Source of the DNA: Lutibacter sp.
GTDB taxonomy: Bacteria > Bacteroidota > Bacteroidia > Flavobacteriales > Flavobacteriaceae
Reading direction: 5' to 3'
DNA length: 38,262 nt
Assembly (NCBI GenBank): GCA_003516285.1
Contig: DPCK01000021.1
Location: 118,331 to 156,592, forward strand
The translations under genes and the position numbers were made by a program. The notes under the pieces were generated by a model. That model was not told the origin of the DNA. It did no database searches and saw nothing but the letters and a program-made list of their open reading frames with translations. Numbering within the stretch: position 1 is the first letter of the stretch; each line of letters begins with the position of its first letter. This document shows, piece by piece, positions 26,325 through 35,234 of this stretch.

Positions 26325-26339
26325 TGGAGAAGATCGGGC
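26206..26339. repeat. 35-bp direct repeat of the tRNA-Ala 3' end
   Basis: 26206-26240 and 26305-26339 are identical at 33 of 35 positions. The second copy includes the last 15 bases of tRNA-Ala. The 64 bases between hold other repeat debris. Confidence 0.85.
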
Positions 26340-26398
26340 TCGAACCGACGACCTCTTGGCTGCCAGCCAAGCGCTCTAGCCAACTGAGCTACATCCCC
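26325..26398 (-). tRNA. tRNA-Ala (GGC)
   Basis: 74-nt tRNA on the minus strand. The anticodon arm is CTTGG-CTGGCAG-CCAAG with anticodon GGC, and the T-arm is TCGG-TTCGAGC-CCGA. The acceptor stem has the G3:U70 wobble pair that marks alanine tRNAs, discriminator A, and one mismatch (T-T at pair 6). CCA is not encoded. A -7 box lies 63 bases upstream, giving a leader with a 7-bp hairpin (CTACATT / AATGTAG, 26439-26455). Confidence 0.93.
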
Positions 26399-26460
26399 AA
26401 TTTTGTAATTTTTCAACCGTTGGCCGACAGGCTGAAACCTACATTTAAAATGTAGTGGCG

Positions 26461-26468
26461 CAAAAGTA
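26461..26468 (-). promoter_or_regulatory. Candidate -7 box for tRNA-Ala
   Basis: TACTTTTG on the minus strand matches TAnnTTTG, 63 bases before the tRNA 5' end. Confidence 0.5.
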
Positions 26469-26532
26469 CATAATTTTTTTTAATGTGTTTTAATTTTTAA
26501 AGATGTTTTTAGCGTTTGGGAATTGTAAAGTA

Positions 26533-26567
26533 TTTGCTTTCCAATGGTAAAAATTCTTGTAAATTTG
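26533..26567 (+). promoter_or_regulatory. Promoter of the OsmC-like gene
   Basis: -33 TTTG (26533-26536), 23-base spacer, -7 TAAATTTG (26560-26567), 24 bases before the ATG at 26591. Confidence 0.65.
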
Positions 26568-26590
26568 TAATTCAAAACAATGATAAAATT

Positions 26591-27010
26591 ATGATCAATA
26601 AAATTGAAGTGAGCTGGAAAGGTCAAATGCTTTTCGAGTCGGTAGCACCTGAAGGAACTGTGATAATTGATGCCGCCGAAGAGGCCGGCGGACAAGGAAA
26701 AGGGTTGCGACCAAAAGCATTGATGCTAACATCTTTGGCGGGCTGCACAGCGATGGATGTTGCTTCTTTGTTAAAAAAAATGCGCGCCGAAGTGGGGAAT
26801 TTTAAAATTGAAGTGGAAGCAAACCTCACTGAAGAACATCCAAAAGTTTACGATAAAGTAAAAGTAATTTATAAATTTTATGGCGAAGATTTTAAAAAGG
26901 ATAAAATTGAAAAAGCGGTAAATCTTTCTGTTGAAAGTTATTGCGGCGTGATGGAAATGTTCCGCAAATTTGCTGAAGTTACCACAGAAATTCAATATTT
27001 CGATAAATAA
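26591..27010 (+). CDS. OsmC-family peroxiredoxin-like protein
   Basis: A 139-residue protein of the OsmC/Ohr superfamily, thiol-dependent peroxidases of organic hydroperoxides. The two redox cysteines are in LTSLAGCTAMDV and VESYCGVMEM. The start is the ATG at 26591 (MINKIEVSWKG). An upstream in-frame ATG at 26516 would put the promoter inside the gene. It is a compact, soluble, single-domain protein. The pattern is closer to the YhfA-like OsmC group than to Ohr, so detoxification is likely but not certain. It ends at a decaying repeat. Confidence 0.88.
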   Translation: MINKIEVSWKGQMLFESVAPEGTVIIDAAEEAGGQGKGLRPKALMLTSLAGCTAMDVASLLKKMRAEVGNFKIEVEANLTEEHPKVYDKVKVIYKFYGEDFKKDKIEKAVNLSVESYCGVMEMFRKFAEVTTEIQYFDK

Positions 27011-27056
27011 GCTCGCTGGCGTGGATTTGCAATCCGTGCTGTCAAGTACTCGCGAT
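27011..27056. repeat. Intergenic element with GGATT-TGC-AATCC palindrome
   Basis: Directly after the OsmC-like stop codon: GCTCGCTGGC, palindrome GGATT-TGC-AATCC (27023-27035), then TACTCGCGA. I recall such elements in other Bacteroidota intergenic regions. No gene. Confidence 0.5.
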
Positions 27057-27113
27057 TATTTTTTAAGATTTATTTTTATTTTTCGGCATCTAATCAAAAA
27101 CAACTTCATAAGG

Positions 27114-27131
27114 TAAATTTGCTTACTTTTG
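27114..27131 (+). promoter_or_regulatory. Two candidate -7 boxes for recJ
   Basis: TAAATTTG (27114-27121) and TACTTTTG (27124-27131) both match TAnnTTTG. The second covers the TTG at 27129, which argues that this TTG is not the start codon and that the ATG at 27147 is. Confidence 0.5.
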
Positions 27132-27146
27132 GAAAAAAGCACTGCT

Positions 27147-28850
27147 ATGCGATGGAAATTAAAACCGGAAACAGATTCTCAAATCACTTCAAAATTGGCC
27201 CAGGATTTGGGCATAGATTACACCCTGGCCAAATTGTTGGTGCAACGAAACATTGAAACGTACGACCAGGCAAAAGCATTTTTTCGTCCGAGTTTAAAAA
27301 ATTTGCACGATCCTTTTTTGATGAAGGATATGGACAAAGCGGTTGAACGCATTGAAAAAGCAATCGCCAAAAACGAAAAGATGATGGTTTATGGCGATTA
27401 TGATGTGGATGGAACAACTTCCGTTTCCATGCTTTCATCCTACTTAAAAACATTTTACCCAAATATCGCGACATATATTCCCGACAGGTATGCGGAAGGT
27501 TATGGAATTTCTTTTCTGGGAATCGATTTTGCACAAGACAATGATATTTCTTTAATTATTGCACTTGATTGTGGCATAAAAGCCATTGACAAAGTAAATT
27601 ACGCCAAAGAAAAAGGCATCGATTTTATCATTTGCGACCATCACCGTCCGGGCAACGAAATTCCAAATGCGGTTGCGGTTCTAGATCCAAAACGAGTCGA
27701 TTGCGAATATCCGTACGATGAGTTGTGCGGCTGCGGTGTTGGATTCAAGCTTATCCAGGCATTGGCAAGCAAAAGAAACCAAACTATTGATGATTTGGTG
27801 CCTTATTTGGATTTGGTGGCAACTGCCATCGCTGCAGACATTGTTCCGATCACAGGCGAAAACAGAATTTTGGCTTATTTTGGTTTGCAGGTAATCAATT
27901 CGAATCCGAGAAATGGCATCAAAGCGATGATTCACCAAATTAAAAAGGTGGAGTTAAACATTACCGATGTGGTGTTTATTATTGCGCCAAGAATCAACGC
28001 CGCAGGACGAATTAAACACGGAAACTACGCTGTTGAATTGTTGACCGAGCTGGATTTTGATTCGGCCGTGAAATTTGCTTTGGAAATAGAACAAAATAAC
28101 AACGACCGTAAGGATTTGGATAAATTAATCACCCAGGAAGCCTTGCTGCAAATTGAAGAAAACAAAGAACAGGAAAATTATTCAACGGTTGTTTATGCTG
28201 AAAATTGGCATAAAGGTGTGATTGGCATTGTGGCTTCGCGATTGATTGAAACCTATTACAAACCAACCTTGGTTTTCACAAAAAGCGGCGATAAATTAGC
28301 GGCATCGGCACGTTCGGTAAAAGGATTCGACGTTTATGAAGCGCTGGAACAATGTTCGGAATTTATTGAGCAGTTTGGCGGACATAAATATGCGGCCGGA
28401 TTGACCTTAAAAGAAGAAAATTACCAAAATTTCAAAAATAAGTTTGAAGAGGTTGTAAAAAACACCTTACCCGAAGAATTGAGAACGCCGGAAATCACCA
28501 TTGATGCAGAAATCAGCCTTTCGGAAATTACGCCAAAATTTTTTAGAATTATGAATCAGCTCTCGCCTTTTGGGCCGCAAAATATGAAACCCGTTTTTAT
28601 GTGCGGCGGTTTGCGCGACAATGGTTACGGCAAAAAAGTGGGTTCCGACGAAACACATTTAAAGCTGAATCTTTTTGAAGGCACCAACCAAACAACTTAC
28701 AATGCCATCGGTTTTGGAATGGGCGACAAACACGAAATCATCCAAAATAAAAACGTGTTTAAAGCCGCTTTTCACATCGATGAAAATGAGTGGAATGGTT
28801 ATAAAACATTGCAGCTTTTGTTGAAAGATATAGAAGTTGAGGCCCCCTAG
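27147..28850 (+). CDS. recJ: Single-stranded-DNA-specific exonuclease RecJ
   Basis: A 567-residue 5'-3' single-strand DNA exonuclease of the DHH phosphoesterase superfamily, used in recombination, mismatch and base excision repair. Motif I is VYGDYDVDG (Asp84, Asp86, Asp88), motif III is D164-H165-H166, the DHHA1 part has GHKYAAGLTL, and an OB-like domain ends the protein (PFGPQNMKPVF). It starts at ATG 27147 (MRWKLKP). Its last codons and TAG stop are read from an intergenic repeat element. Together with mutS and exonuclease III, this is one of three DNA-repair genes in the window. Confidence 0.95.
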   Translation: MRWKLKPETDSQITSKLAQDLGIDYTLAKLLVQRNIETYDQAKAFFRPSLKNLHDPFLMKDMDKAVERIEKAIAKNEKMMVYGDYDVDGTTSVSMLSSYLKTFYPNIATYIPDRYAEGYGISFLGIDFAQDNDISLIIALDCGIKAIDKVNYAKEKGIDFIICDHHRPGNEIPNAVAVLDPKRVDCEYPYDELCGCGVGFKLIQALASKRNQTIDDLVPYLDLVATAIAADIVPITGENRILAYFGLQVINSNPRNGIKAMIHQIKKVELNITDVVFIIAPRINAAGRIKHGNYAVELLTELDFDSAVKFALEIEQNNNDRKDLDKLITQEALLQIEENKEQENYSTVVYAENWHKGVIGIVASRLIETYYKPTLVFTKSGDKLAASARSVKGFDVYEALEQCSEFIEQFGGHKYAAGLTLKEENYQNFKNKFEEVVKNTLPEELRTPEITIDAEISLSEITPKFFRIMNQLSPFGPQNMKPVFMCGGLRDNGYGKKVGSDETHLKLNLFEGTNQTTYNAIGFGMGDKHEIIQNKNVFKAAFHIDENEWNGYKTLQLLLKDIEVEAP

Positions 28851-28865
28851 CCCCCGAAGGGGGAA
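28838..28865. repeat. CCCCCGAAGGGGG intergenic element
   Basis: GGCCCCCTAG followed by CCCCCGAAGGGGGAATA; hairpin stem CCCCC/GGGGG with a GAA loop. It overlaps the end of recJ, supplying its TAG. Elements like this are frequent between flavobacterial genes, from memory. Confidence 0.6.
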
Positions 28866-28932
28866 TAAAAGTTAATAGATTATAAATATAGAGCTTAAAA
28901 CAGATTAAACACTAGCACGATTCAACAATAAA

Positions 28933-28966
28933 AAAAACGGTAGCGGATTATTTCCCTACCGTTTTT
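28933..28966. terminator. Bidirectional terminator between recJ and the S9 peptidase
   Basis: 11-bp perfect stem AAAAACGGTAG / CTACCGTTTTT with a 12-base loop, between convergent genes. Confidence 0.85.
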
Positions 28967-29046
28967 GTTTTTATTGACAATTAAAAATTAACTTTCTGAT
29001 TTCTAAGAATCCCGCACATTAAAATACAGAAACTAATGATGGATTC

Positions 29047-30984
29047 TTAAATAGATTTTGGTGATGCTGGAATATCCGTCAATGTTTCCTTCAGCCATTT
29101 GAAAAATTCGCGTTGCCATACCAAACTGTTCTGATTGTTTAAAATCCAATGATTTTCTTCAGGGAAATACAACAATTTACTTTTAAGGCCTTTCAATTGT
29201 GCTGCCTGAAAAGCTTCCAACCCTTGTCCGATTGGCACCCTATAATCTTTTCCGCCTTGTATAATCATAATTGGCGTATTCCATTGGTCAACTTTTTCCA
29301 CAGGGTTAAATTCAGTATAGGCTTTTTGCGCAATTTCGTTATTTTTATCCCAATAAGCGCCACCCAAATCCCAGTTCACAAAGAACAATTCCTCTGTGGT
29401 TCCGTACATACTTTTCCAGTTGAAAATTCCATCGTGAGAAATAAAACTTTTGAATCTTCCTTCATGAATTCCGGCCAAATAAAATACGGAATAACCGCCA
29501 TAACTTGCTCCGATAGCGCCCAAACGATCATTGTCTACAAAAGGTTCTTTCGCCAATTCGTCAATGGCAGATAAATAATCCTGCATATTTTGTCCGCCAT
29601 AATCCTTGCTTATTTGTTCATTCCATTCCACGCCATAACCAGGCATCCCTCTTCTGTTTGGCGCAACAATAATATAACCGTTTGCAGCCATCAGCTGAAA
29701 GTTCCATCTTAAAGAATAAATCTGGCTTAAAGCGCCTTGTGGTCCTCCTTGGCAATACAATATTGTAGGATATTTCTTAGCTGGATCAAAGTTTGGCGGA
29801 TAAATTACCCAGGTCAGCATTTCTTTGCCGTCGGTTGTTTTAATGATTCTTTTTTCAACTTTGCTCAGCGTAATGCTATTGTAAAAAGCGTCGTTTGAAT
29901 GGGTTAATGGCGTCATTTTTCCATCTTTTAAATTAACGGAATACAGCTCAGGCGCGTGGTTCATATCTCTGCGGCTCACCACAATGGTTTGGTTTGATTG
30001 TCCGACGATTCCGTGAACATCAAATTGTCCGTTTGTAATTTGTTTCAGCGAGCTGCTTTTCTTTCCTGAAACCGGAATTCCGATTTCAAACAATTGCACT
30101 GTTCCCAAAACCGGTGCCACAAAATAAATTTTATCGCCTTTATCTTGCCATACAAAACTGTCAACGGTTCCGTCCCAGTTTGCCGTTAAATTGATAGCAG
30201 CGCCATTTATGATAACAATAATGTCTTTTTTATCCGATTCATAACCGTCTCTTTTCATTTGAAGCCAGGCCAATTGCCCTTTGGAAGAAAAAGCCGGATT
30301 TGTGTCGTATCCTTTGTTTTCTGAAGTTAAATTGGTGGTTATTTTTGTTTCAATATTGTATTGGTAAATATCAGTATTGGTGCTTGAAGCGTAAGCAGCA
30401 CCGCTTAATTTTTTGGCTACATATAAAATGTTTTTGCTGTCGGGACTCCACAAATAATCTTCAGAACCGCCAAAAGGTTTTTGCGGACTGTCGAAAGGTT
30501 CTGCAGCCATAATATCGACTGGTTCAGAAGCTTCATCTGAAATCGGTTGGTACATAATATGGCTGTAAGCGCCATCTTCCCAAGTATCCCAGTGGCGATA
30601 ATTGAGTTCGTCATAAATTTGCACGTTTGAACCAGTAACTTCCGGATAAAAATCTTTTCCGGTGATGTTTTTCAGTTTTACTTCGGCAGCTAAAATTTTG
30701 TATTTGCCGTCGGGCGAAACACTTTGATCTGCCAATAACGTTTTATAATCAGTGATTACTTGGGCATTTCCGCCGGCAATTGGCATTTGGTACGTTGTTG
30801 TTGCTGAGCTGTTTTTTTCGAGCGAGTATTTTGAAATGCTGTAAATAAGGTTGATGCCGTCTTTGGTCAATCCTTTTCCTGAAACTTTGTTAAGCTGGAG
30901 AAGTTTTTCTGGAGTCATCACATCCTGTGCTGACATTGTGAGAAACACAAATAAAAATAAAAAAGGGAGCACTATTTTATGCAT
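29047..30984 (-). CDS. S9-family prolyl oligopeptidase-like peptidase
   Basis: A 645-residue secreted serine peptidase. A signal peptide (MHKIVLPFLFLFVFLTMSAQ) is followed by an N-terminal WD40-like beta-propeller (about 35-380; blocks such as DSKNILYVAKK) and a C-terminal alpha/beta-hydrolase domain. The catalytic triad is Ser494 (GASYGG), Asp580 (GGKDYRVP) and His612 (ENHWI). The fold suggests a dipeptidyl- or acylaminoacyl-peptidase that cuts short peptides in the periplasm, like several Bacteroidota S9 enzymes. It has its own -7 box and a terminator at its end, so it is monocistronic. Confidence 0.92.
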   Translation of the reverse strand: MHKIVLPFLFLFVFLTMSAQDVMTPEKLLQLNKVSGKGLTKDGINLIYSISKYSLEKNSSATTTYQMPIAGGNAQVITDYKTLLADQSVSPDGKYKILAAEVKLKNITGKDFYPEVTGSNVQIYDELNYRHWDTWEDGAYSHIMYQPISDEASEPVDIMAAEPFDSPQKPFGGSEDYLWSPDSKNILYVAKKLSGAAYASSTNTDIYQYNIETKITTNLTSENKGYDTNPAFSSKGQLAWLQMKRDGYESDKKDIIVIINGAAINLTANWDGTVDSFVWQDKGDKIYFVAPVLGTVQLFEIGIPVSGKKSSSLKQITNGQFDVHGIVGQSNQTIVVSRRDMNHAPELYSVNLKDGKMTPLTHSNDAFYNSITLSKVEKRIIKTTDGKEMLTWVIYPPNFDPAKKYPTILYCQGGPQGALSQIYSLRWNFQLMAANGYIIVAPNRRGMPGYGVEWNEQISKDYGGQNMQDYLSAIDELAKEPFVDNDRLGAIGASYGGYSVFYLAGIHEGRFKSFISHDGIFNWKSMYGTTEELFFVNWDLGGAYWDKNNEIAQKAYTEFNPVEKVDQWNTPIMIIQGGKDYRVPIGQGLEAFQAAQLKGLKSKLLYFPEENHWILNNQNSLVWQREFFKWLKETLTDIPASPKSI

Positions 30985-31018
30985 AATTTCTTGTTTTTGG
31001 GTTTTAAAACTTAATCAA

Positions 31019-31026
31019 CAAATTTA
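31019..31026 (-). promoter_or_regulatory. Candidate -7 box for the S9 peptidase
   Basis: TAAATTTG on the minus strand matches TAnnTTTG, 34 bases upstream of the ATG. No -33 TTG at usual spacing. Confidence 0.5.
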
Positions 31027-31112
31027 TTGATTTTAATTTTCATTTTTGTTAATGAATTTGTAATTATTCTCCTTTTTTTGATAAGAAATAATGATTATAA
31101 ATAGCAATTCGA

Positions 31113-31230
31113 TCTGCGTTAGCGATAGCAGTCCTTTGGCTCCGCTCAGGATAAATTTATACTTTTTTGAAATGCAATGAAAAAAAGATAAAACGGATAG
31201 CACGACCCGCCAGCTGGCGGGAAACGCCCA
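31113..31230 (-). repeat. Palindromic intergenic element, copy 3 (about 118 bp)
   Basis: Oriented opposite to copy 2. The end at 31204-31230 contains the perfect 16-bp palindrome CCCGCCAGCTGGCGGG plus AAACGCCCA, and the other end reads TCTGCGTTAGCGATAGCAG. An 80-codon frame through this area is a by-product of the repeat. Confidence 0.65.
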
Positions 31231-31282
31231 AAACAATTGTTTATTTGTTGATTGCGTTTGAAAATCTAAAAACACAAGCTCC

Positions 31283-32326
31283 TTAAAAAACCTCTTTGAT
31301 CAAGTACAAATAAACCGGATAATGGTCGCTGTAGCCGCCGGTAAATCCGCCATTTCCCCAGCTTCTGAAAGGATAACCCTTGTATTTTCCGGTTTGGGTG
31401 GTTAAATATTGCGGTTTAAAAATGGCCGTTTTATACGTTTTATAGGATGAAAAGTCATTTGTGGTTGTTAACAACGGCGAGGTAAACATAATTTGGTCGA
31501 AAAGGTTGATATTGTCCCTGTACGCCAGGGTATTTTGCCCGCGCTTGAACAGATCATCCATCGGGTTGTAAATGTCGCCATTTTCAACATCCGATTTTTT
31601 GCCTTTGGTTTTTAAGATCTTTTTTAAGCTGCTGTTGGTGGGATCATCATTTAAATCGCCCATTATAATGATTTTTGGATTGGAATCGGTTTCCTTTATT
31701 TTAGTGATGATTTGGGTGTTTAAAAAAGCGGCTTTTTCTCTTTTTGACCGACTTTTTGCTTCGCCGCCAAGTCTGGAAGGCCAATGATTTACGATAATAT
31801 GAATGAGTTCATCGCCCAAATAGCCCGAAACCAACAATTGGTCACGGGTGTATATTCTATAATTGCCATCCCACAAGCGCAATTCAAAAATTTCGTGATA
31901 TATGGGTTTAAAATGATTGGTTTGGTACAAAAATCCCACATCAATACCTCTGATATCGGGAGAATCATAATGGATAATGCCATATTGTTTGTCCTTTAAA
32001 AAGGTTGTGTTCACCAAATCTTCCAACACTTCATAATTTTCAATTTCGGAAACACCAATAATTACCGGACTGTTTTTGGCTTCTTCCACGCCAATTTCAG
32101 ATAGCACTTTTGCCATATTATTCAATTTCAACTGATAAATGGCTGCGCGATTTTCTTTAATCGCCATTATCGGACTCGATTCATCCAATTTTAAGGTATC
32201 GTCCACAATATCAAAAAGGTTTTCCAAATTGTAAAAAGCGATGGTTTTGATGTCATATTTTTTTTGGCCGAAAACTGGTTGAACCACCAATAAAATAAGC
32301 AAGTAAAGAAGTGAAAGTCGTTTCAT
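31283..32326 (-). CDS. Secreted endonuclease/exonuclease/phosphatase-fold protein
   Basis: A 347-residue EEP-superfamily hydrolase with signal peptide ending VFGQ (about residue 21). Fold motifs are YNLENLFD with metal site Asn33/Glu35, VSEIENYEVLEDL, NHWPSR, GDLNDDP, and the C-terminal GGYSDHYPV with the Asp-His pair. Homologues annotated as endonucleases are exported. The substrate could be DNA, RNA or a phosphodiester. It is divergent from the TonB-dependent receptor (147-base gap), so it is likely functionally linked to the receptor and lipoprotein. Distinct from the cytoplasmic exonuclease III at 5375. Confidence 0.88.
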   Translation of the reverse strand: MKRLSLLYLLILLVVQPVFGQKKYDIKTIAFYNLENLFDIVDDTLKLDESSPIMAIKENRAAIYQLKLNNMAKVLSEIGVEEAKNSPVIIGVSEIENYEVLEDLVNTTFLKDKQYGIIHYDSPDIRGIDVGFLYQTNHFKPIYHEIFELRLWDGNYRIYTRDQLLVSGYLGDELIHIIVNHWPSRLGGEAKSRSKREKAAFLNTQIITKIKETDSNPKIIIMGDLNDDPTNSSLKKILKTKGKKSDVENGDIYNPMDDLFKRGQNTLAYRDNINLFDQIMFTSPLLTTTNDFSSYKTYKTAIFKPQYLTTQTGKYKGYPFRSWGNGGFTGGYSDHYPVYLYLIKEVF

Positions 32327-32470
32327 AGCATTTTTTTAAGCAACTAAGATAAACACAAATCATTAATGAAATATGAAATAGGCAGCTATATTTCAGTAAG
32401 ATAGCGAAAATATTTTTTTTAAATTTATCGTTGGTGTTCATAAATAGATTACTTTCATAAAAAATTGTCT
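32327..32470. promoter_or_regulatory. Divergent promoter region of nuclease and receptor
   Basis: A 144-base gap. The minus strand has the near-consensus box TATCTTAG (32344-32351) toward the nuclease, and the plus strand has TTG (32431-32433) and TACTTTCA (32450-32457, 16-base spacer) toward the receptor. Neither is a full match to TAnnTTTG. Confidence 0.35.
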
Positions 32471-35224
32471 ATGAAAATAATAGTTGTTGCCGCTATTGTA
32501 TGTCTTTTGTACACCCTGAATTCAGGCGCCCAAAGCCTTGCTTCCATCAATGGTAAAGTTGTTGAATCCTCTTCAGAAGAAAACTTACAAGGAGTTTCCC
32601 TAAAAATTACTTCATTAAATATTTTTATGGAAACAAATTCAAACGGAGAGTTTTCTATTGAAAATATTCCTAAAGGAAATTACACGCTCCAAATTGAATT
32701 TGAAAATTACGAAAAGCAAGAATTTCCCATCGACATTATTGAAGCGAAAACCTATGATTTAGGCACTATTTTTTTGCAAAAAACCATTGTTGAAAAGTAT
32801 GAGACAAGCCTTATTGTTTTAACCGACGAAGATTTATTGGACGAAGAAGGAAAAACCTCCGATTATATTGCGGGATTGTTCCAGTCTTCTAAAGATGCTT
32901 ATTTACAGGCCGCAGCCTTCAATTTCAGTCAGGCCTGGTTTAAAGTCCGCGGCTACGATTCCAGCTACGGAACCATCGCCATCAACGGCATTGAAATGAA
33001 CAAATTGTACGACGGCCGTCCGCAATGGAGCGATTGGGGCGGATTGAACGATGCGTTCAGAAATCAGGAATTTTCAAATGGTATTGCGGCTTCCGACCAT
33101 ACTTTTGGCGGCATACTGGGTGCCACAAATTTCAGCACAAGAGCATCCGATTATCAGGCGGTAAAAAAACTGTCGGTTTCTTCAACCAATAAAAGTTATA
33201 CCGGCCGCGCTATGGCAACTTACGCATCGGGATGGAATAAAAACAATTGGGCTTTTGTGGTTTCTGCATCTCGCAGAATGGCACAAGAAAGTTATATAGA
33301 AGGAACTTCTTACAATGCGTGGTCGGGTTTTTTGGCGGTCGAAAAAAGGATTACTAAAAATCACAGTTTAAATTTTACGGCTTTTGCAACGCCCAACAAA
33401 CGCGGAAAATCATCGCCAAATACCCAGGAAGTTTACGATTTAAAAGGCTACCGATACAATGCCTATTGGGGAAATCAGGAAGGTGATAAACGAAACTCAA
33501 GAATCAAGGAAGTTTTTGAGCCTGTGTTGATGTTGAGCCATTTTTATGAAAGGGAAAACACGACCATAAAATCTACTTTGGCTTATCAATTCGGACATAT
33601 AGGAAACAGCAGGTTGGGCTATTTTAACGCGCTGAATCCCGACCCAACCTACTGGAAATATTTGCCCAGCAATTTTTTGAGATATCCCGACAATCCCGAT
33701 TATGCAAATGCGTATTTATCGGAACAGGAATTTTTGAAAAACGGACAATTGAAATGGAATGAATTGTATCAGGCAAATGCAGATAACGGAAATTCGTTGT
33801 ATTATTTGTATGAAGACCGGGTTGATGACACGCAATTTTCGGCAAATACAATCATCAACACAAAATTTATCGATAATCTGAACTTCAACGGAGGTGTTTC
33901 CTTCAAAAATTTAAAGTCCGAAAATTACGCAAATATGTTGGATTTGTTGGGTGGAAACGGGTTTGTGGATTTGGACCAATATGCATTGGGCGATGCGCGG
34001 CAAAACGATTTAAACAACCCGAACAGAACTGTTGTTGAAGGCGATATATTTCAGTATAATTACACCATCAATGCTTTTACGGCGAGCGTTTTTGGGCAAG
34101 TGCAAGGAACTCAAAACAACTTCGATTATTTTGTGGGATTGAATGCAAAAAGCACCAATTACCAGCGGGATGGTTTGTTTAAAAACGGCACTTATTTTGA
34201 AAATTCCTTCGGAAAAGGGGAAAAACAACATTTTATGGATTTCGATCTAAAAGCCGGTGCCACCTATAAAATTACCGGGCGGCATTTGGTCACTTTAAAC
34301 GGTGCTTACACCACCAATGCGCCTACCATAAAAACGGCATTTTCCAATTCGCGCGTCAATAACAGCATCACGCCCGATTTGACCAGCGAGAAAATTGTTA
34401 CCGGCGATTTAAGTTATGTTTTCAGGGCACCAAAAATTCAATCACGCCTAACGGCCTATTACACAAAATTTATCGACGCCATAGAAACTTCCTTCTTTTT
34501 TGCGGAAGGTTTGTTGGGCGATCAAGCCGATTTTGTGAATGAAATAATTACAGGCGTCGACAAAATGAATATGGGTACCGAATTAAGTTTTGAATACCAG
34601 ATTTTGCCCACCATAAAACTGCTGGCTGCCGGTTCTGTTGGGCAATTTACCTACAGCAACAATCCGCAATTATACCTGATTTCAGAGAGTTTTACCGATT
34701 TATACAGCAATTTCGGAACGGCATATTTAAAAAATTACCACATTTCCGGAACGCCTCAGCGCGCCTATTCGGTCACTTTTGAATACCGCGACCCGGCTTA
34801 TTGGTTTTTTCAGATAAACGCCAATTATTTGTCCAACAATTATCTGGATATTTCACCTTTGTTGCGAACCAATAATTTTTATCTGGATTCCGACGGCGTG
34901 CCTTTTTTGGATGATGAAACCGGTGTGCAGGTCACCCAGGAACAAGTTGACCATTTATTGAAACAGGAAAAATTTAACCCAGCTTTTTTGGTGAATGCCG
35001 TTGGCGGGAAATCATGGAAAATTGATGACTATTATCTCGGATTTTTTATGGGAATCAACAATATTTTGGGCGAATTGTTTAAAACGGGCGGATTTGAACA
35101 ATCGCGGAAATCGAATTACCCCGAATTAAAAGAGGACAAACAACTGCAGAAACCCATTTTCGGACCAAAATATTGGTATGGTGGAAAAACCTCTTATTAT
35201 TTGAATTTATATTTAAGATTTTAA
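32471..35224 (+). CDS. TonB-dependent outer-membrane receptor with carboxypeptidase-like N-domain
   Basis: About 917 residues. The signal peptide ends at NSGAQ (about residue 22), then a carboxypeptidase-regulatory-like domain (about 23-95; SINGKVVESSSEENLQGVSLKI), a plug domain (about 125-225; WFKVRGYDSSYGTIAINGIEMN) and a 22-strand-type barrel ending in the C-terminal beta-signal LNLYLRF. I start it at ATG 32471; the TTG at 32465 is a weaker choice. It should import a large substrate using TonB energy. It is followed by the OB-fold lipoprotein 10 bases downstream and faces the secreted EEP nuclease. No SusD-like gene follows, so it is not a classical Sus pair. Confidence 0.92.
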   Translation: MKIIVVAAIVCLLYTLNSGAQSLASINGKVVESSSEENLQGVSLKITSLNIFMETNSNGEFSIENIPKGNYTLQIEFENYEKQEFPIDIIEAKTYDLGTIFLQKTIVEKYETSLIVLTDEDLLDEEGKTSDYIAGLFQSSKDAYLQAAAFNFSQAWFKVRGYDSSYGTIAINGIEMNKLYDGRPQWSDWGGLNDAFRNQEFSNGIAASDHTFGGILGATNFSTRASDYQAVKKLSVSSTNKSYTGRAMATYASGWNKNNWAFVVSASRRMAQESYIEGTSYNAWSGFLAVEKRITKNHSLNFTAFATPNKRGKSSPNTQEVYDLKGYRYNAYWGNQEGDKRNSRIKEVFEPVLMLSHFYERENTTIKSTLAYQFGHIGNSRLGYFNALNPDPTYWKYLPSNFLRYPDNPDYANAYLSEQEFLKNGQLKWNELYQANADNGNSLYYLYEDRVDDTQFSANTIINTKFIDNLNFNGGVSFKNLKSENYANMLDLLGGNGFVDLDQYALGDARQNDLNNPNRTVVEGDIFQYNYTINAFTASVFGQVQGTQNNFDYFVGLNAKSTNYQRDGLFKNGTYFENSFGKGEKQHFMDFDLKAGATYKITGRHLVTLNGAYTTNAPTIKTAFSNSRVNNSITPDLTSEKIVTGDLSYVFRAPKIQSRLTAYYTKFIDAIETSFFFAEGLLGDQADFVNEIITGVDKMNMGTELSFEYQILPTIKLLAAGSVGQFTYSNNPQLYLISESFTDLYSNFGTAYLKNYHISGTPQRAYSVTFEYRDPAYWFFQINANYLSNNYLDISPLLRTNNFYLDSDGVPFLDDETGVQVTQEQVDHLLKQEKFNPAFLVNAVGGKSWKIDDYYLGFFMGINNILGELFKTGGFEQSRKSNYPELKEDKQLQKPIFGPKYWYGGKTSYYLNLYLRF

Positions 35225-35234
35225 AATTATCGCT

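Noticed and set aside
26063..26416. 117-codon minus frame beginning MKNYKIGDVAQLARALGWQ
   Set aside because: It reads straight through tRNA-Ala and the adjacent duplicated repeats; a typical translation artefact of tRNA sequence.
27129..27146. TTG start for RecJ at 27129
   Set aside because: It overlaps a TAnnTTTG promoter box, and RecJ homologues begin at MRW.
31033..31275. 80-codon minus frame upstream of the S9 peptidase
   Set aside because: It lies over palindromic element copy 3 and the S9 promoter region; its composition follows the repeat, not a protein family.
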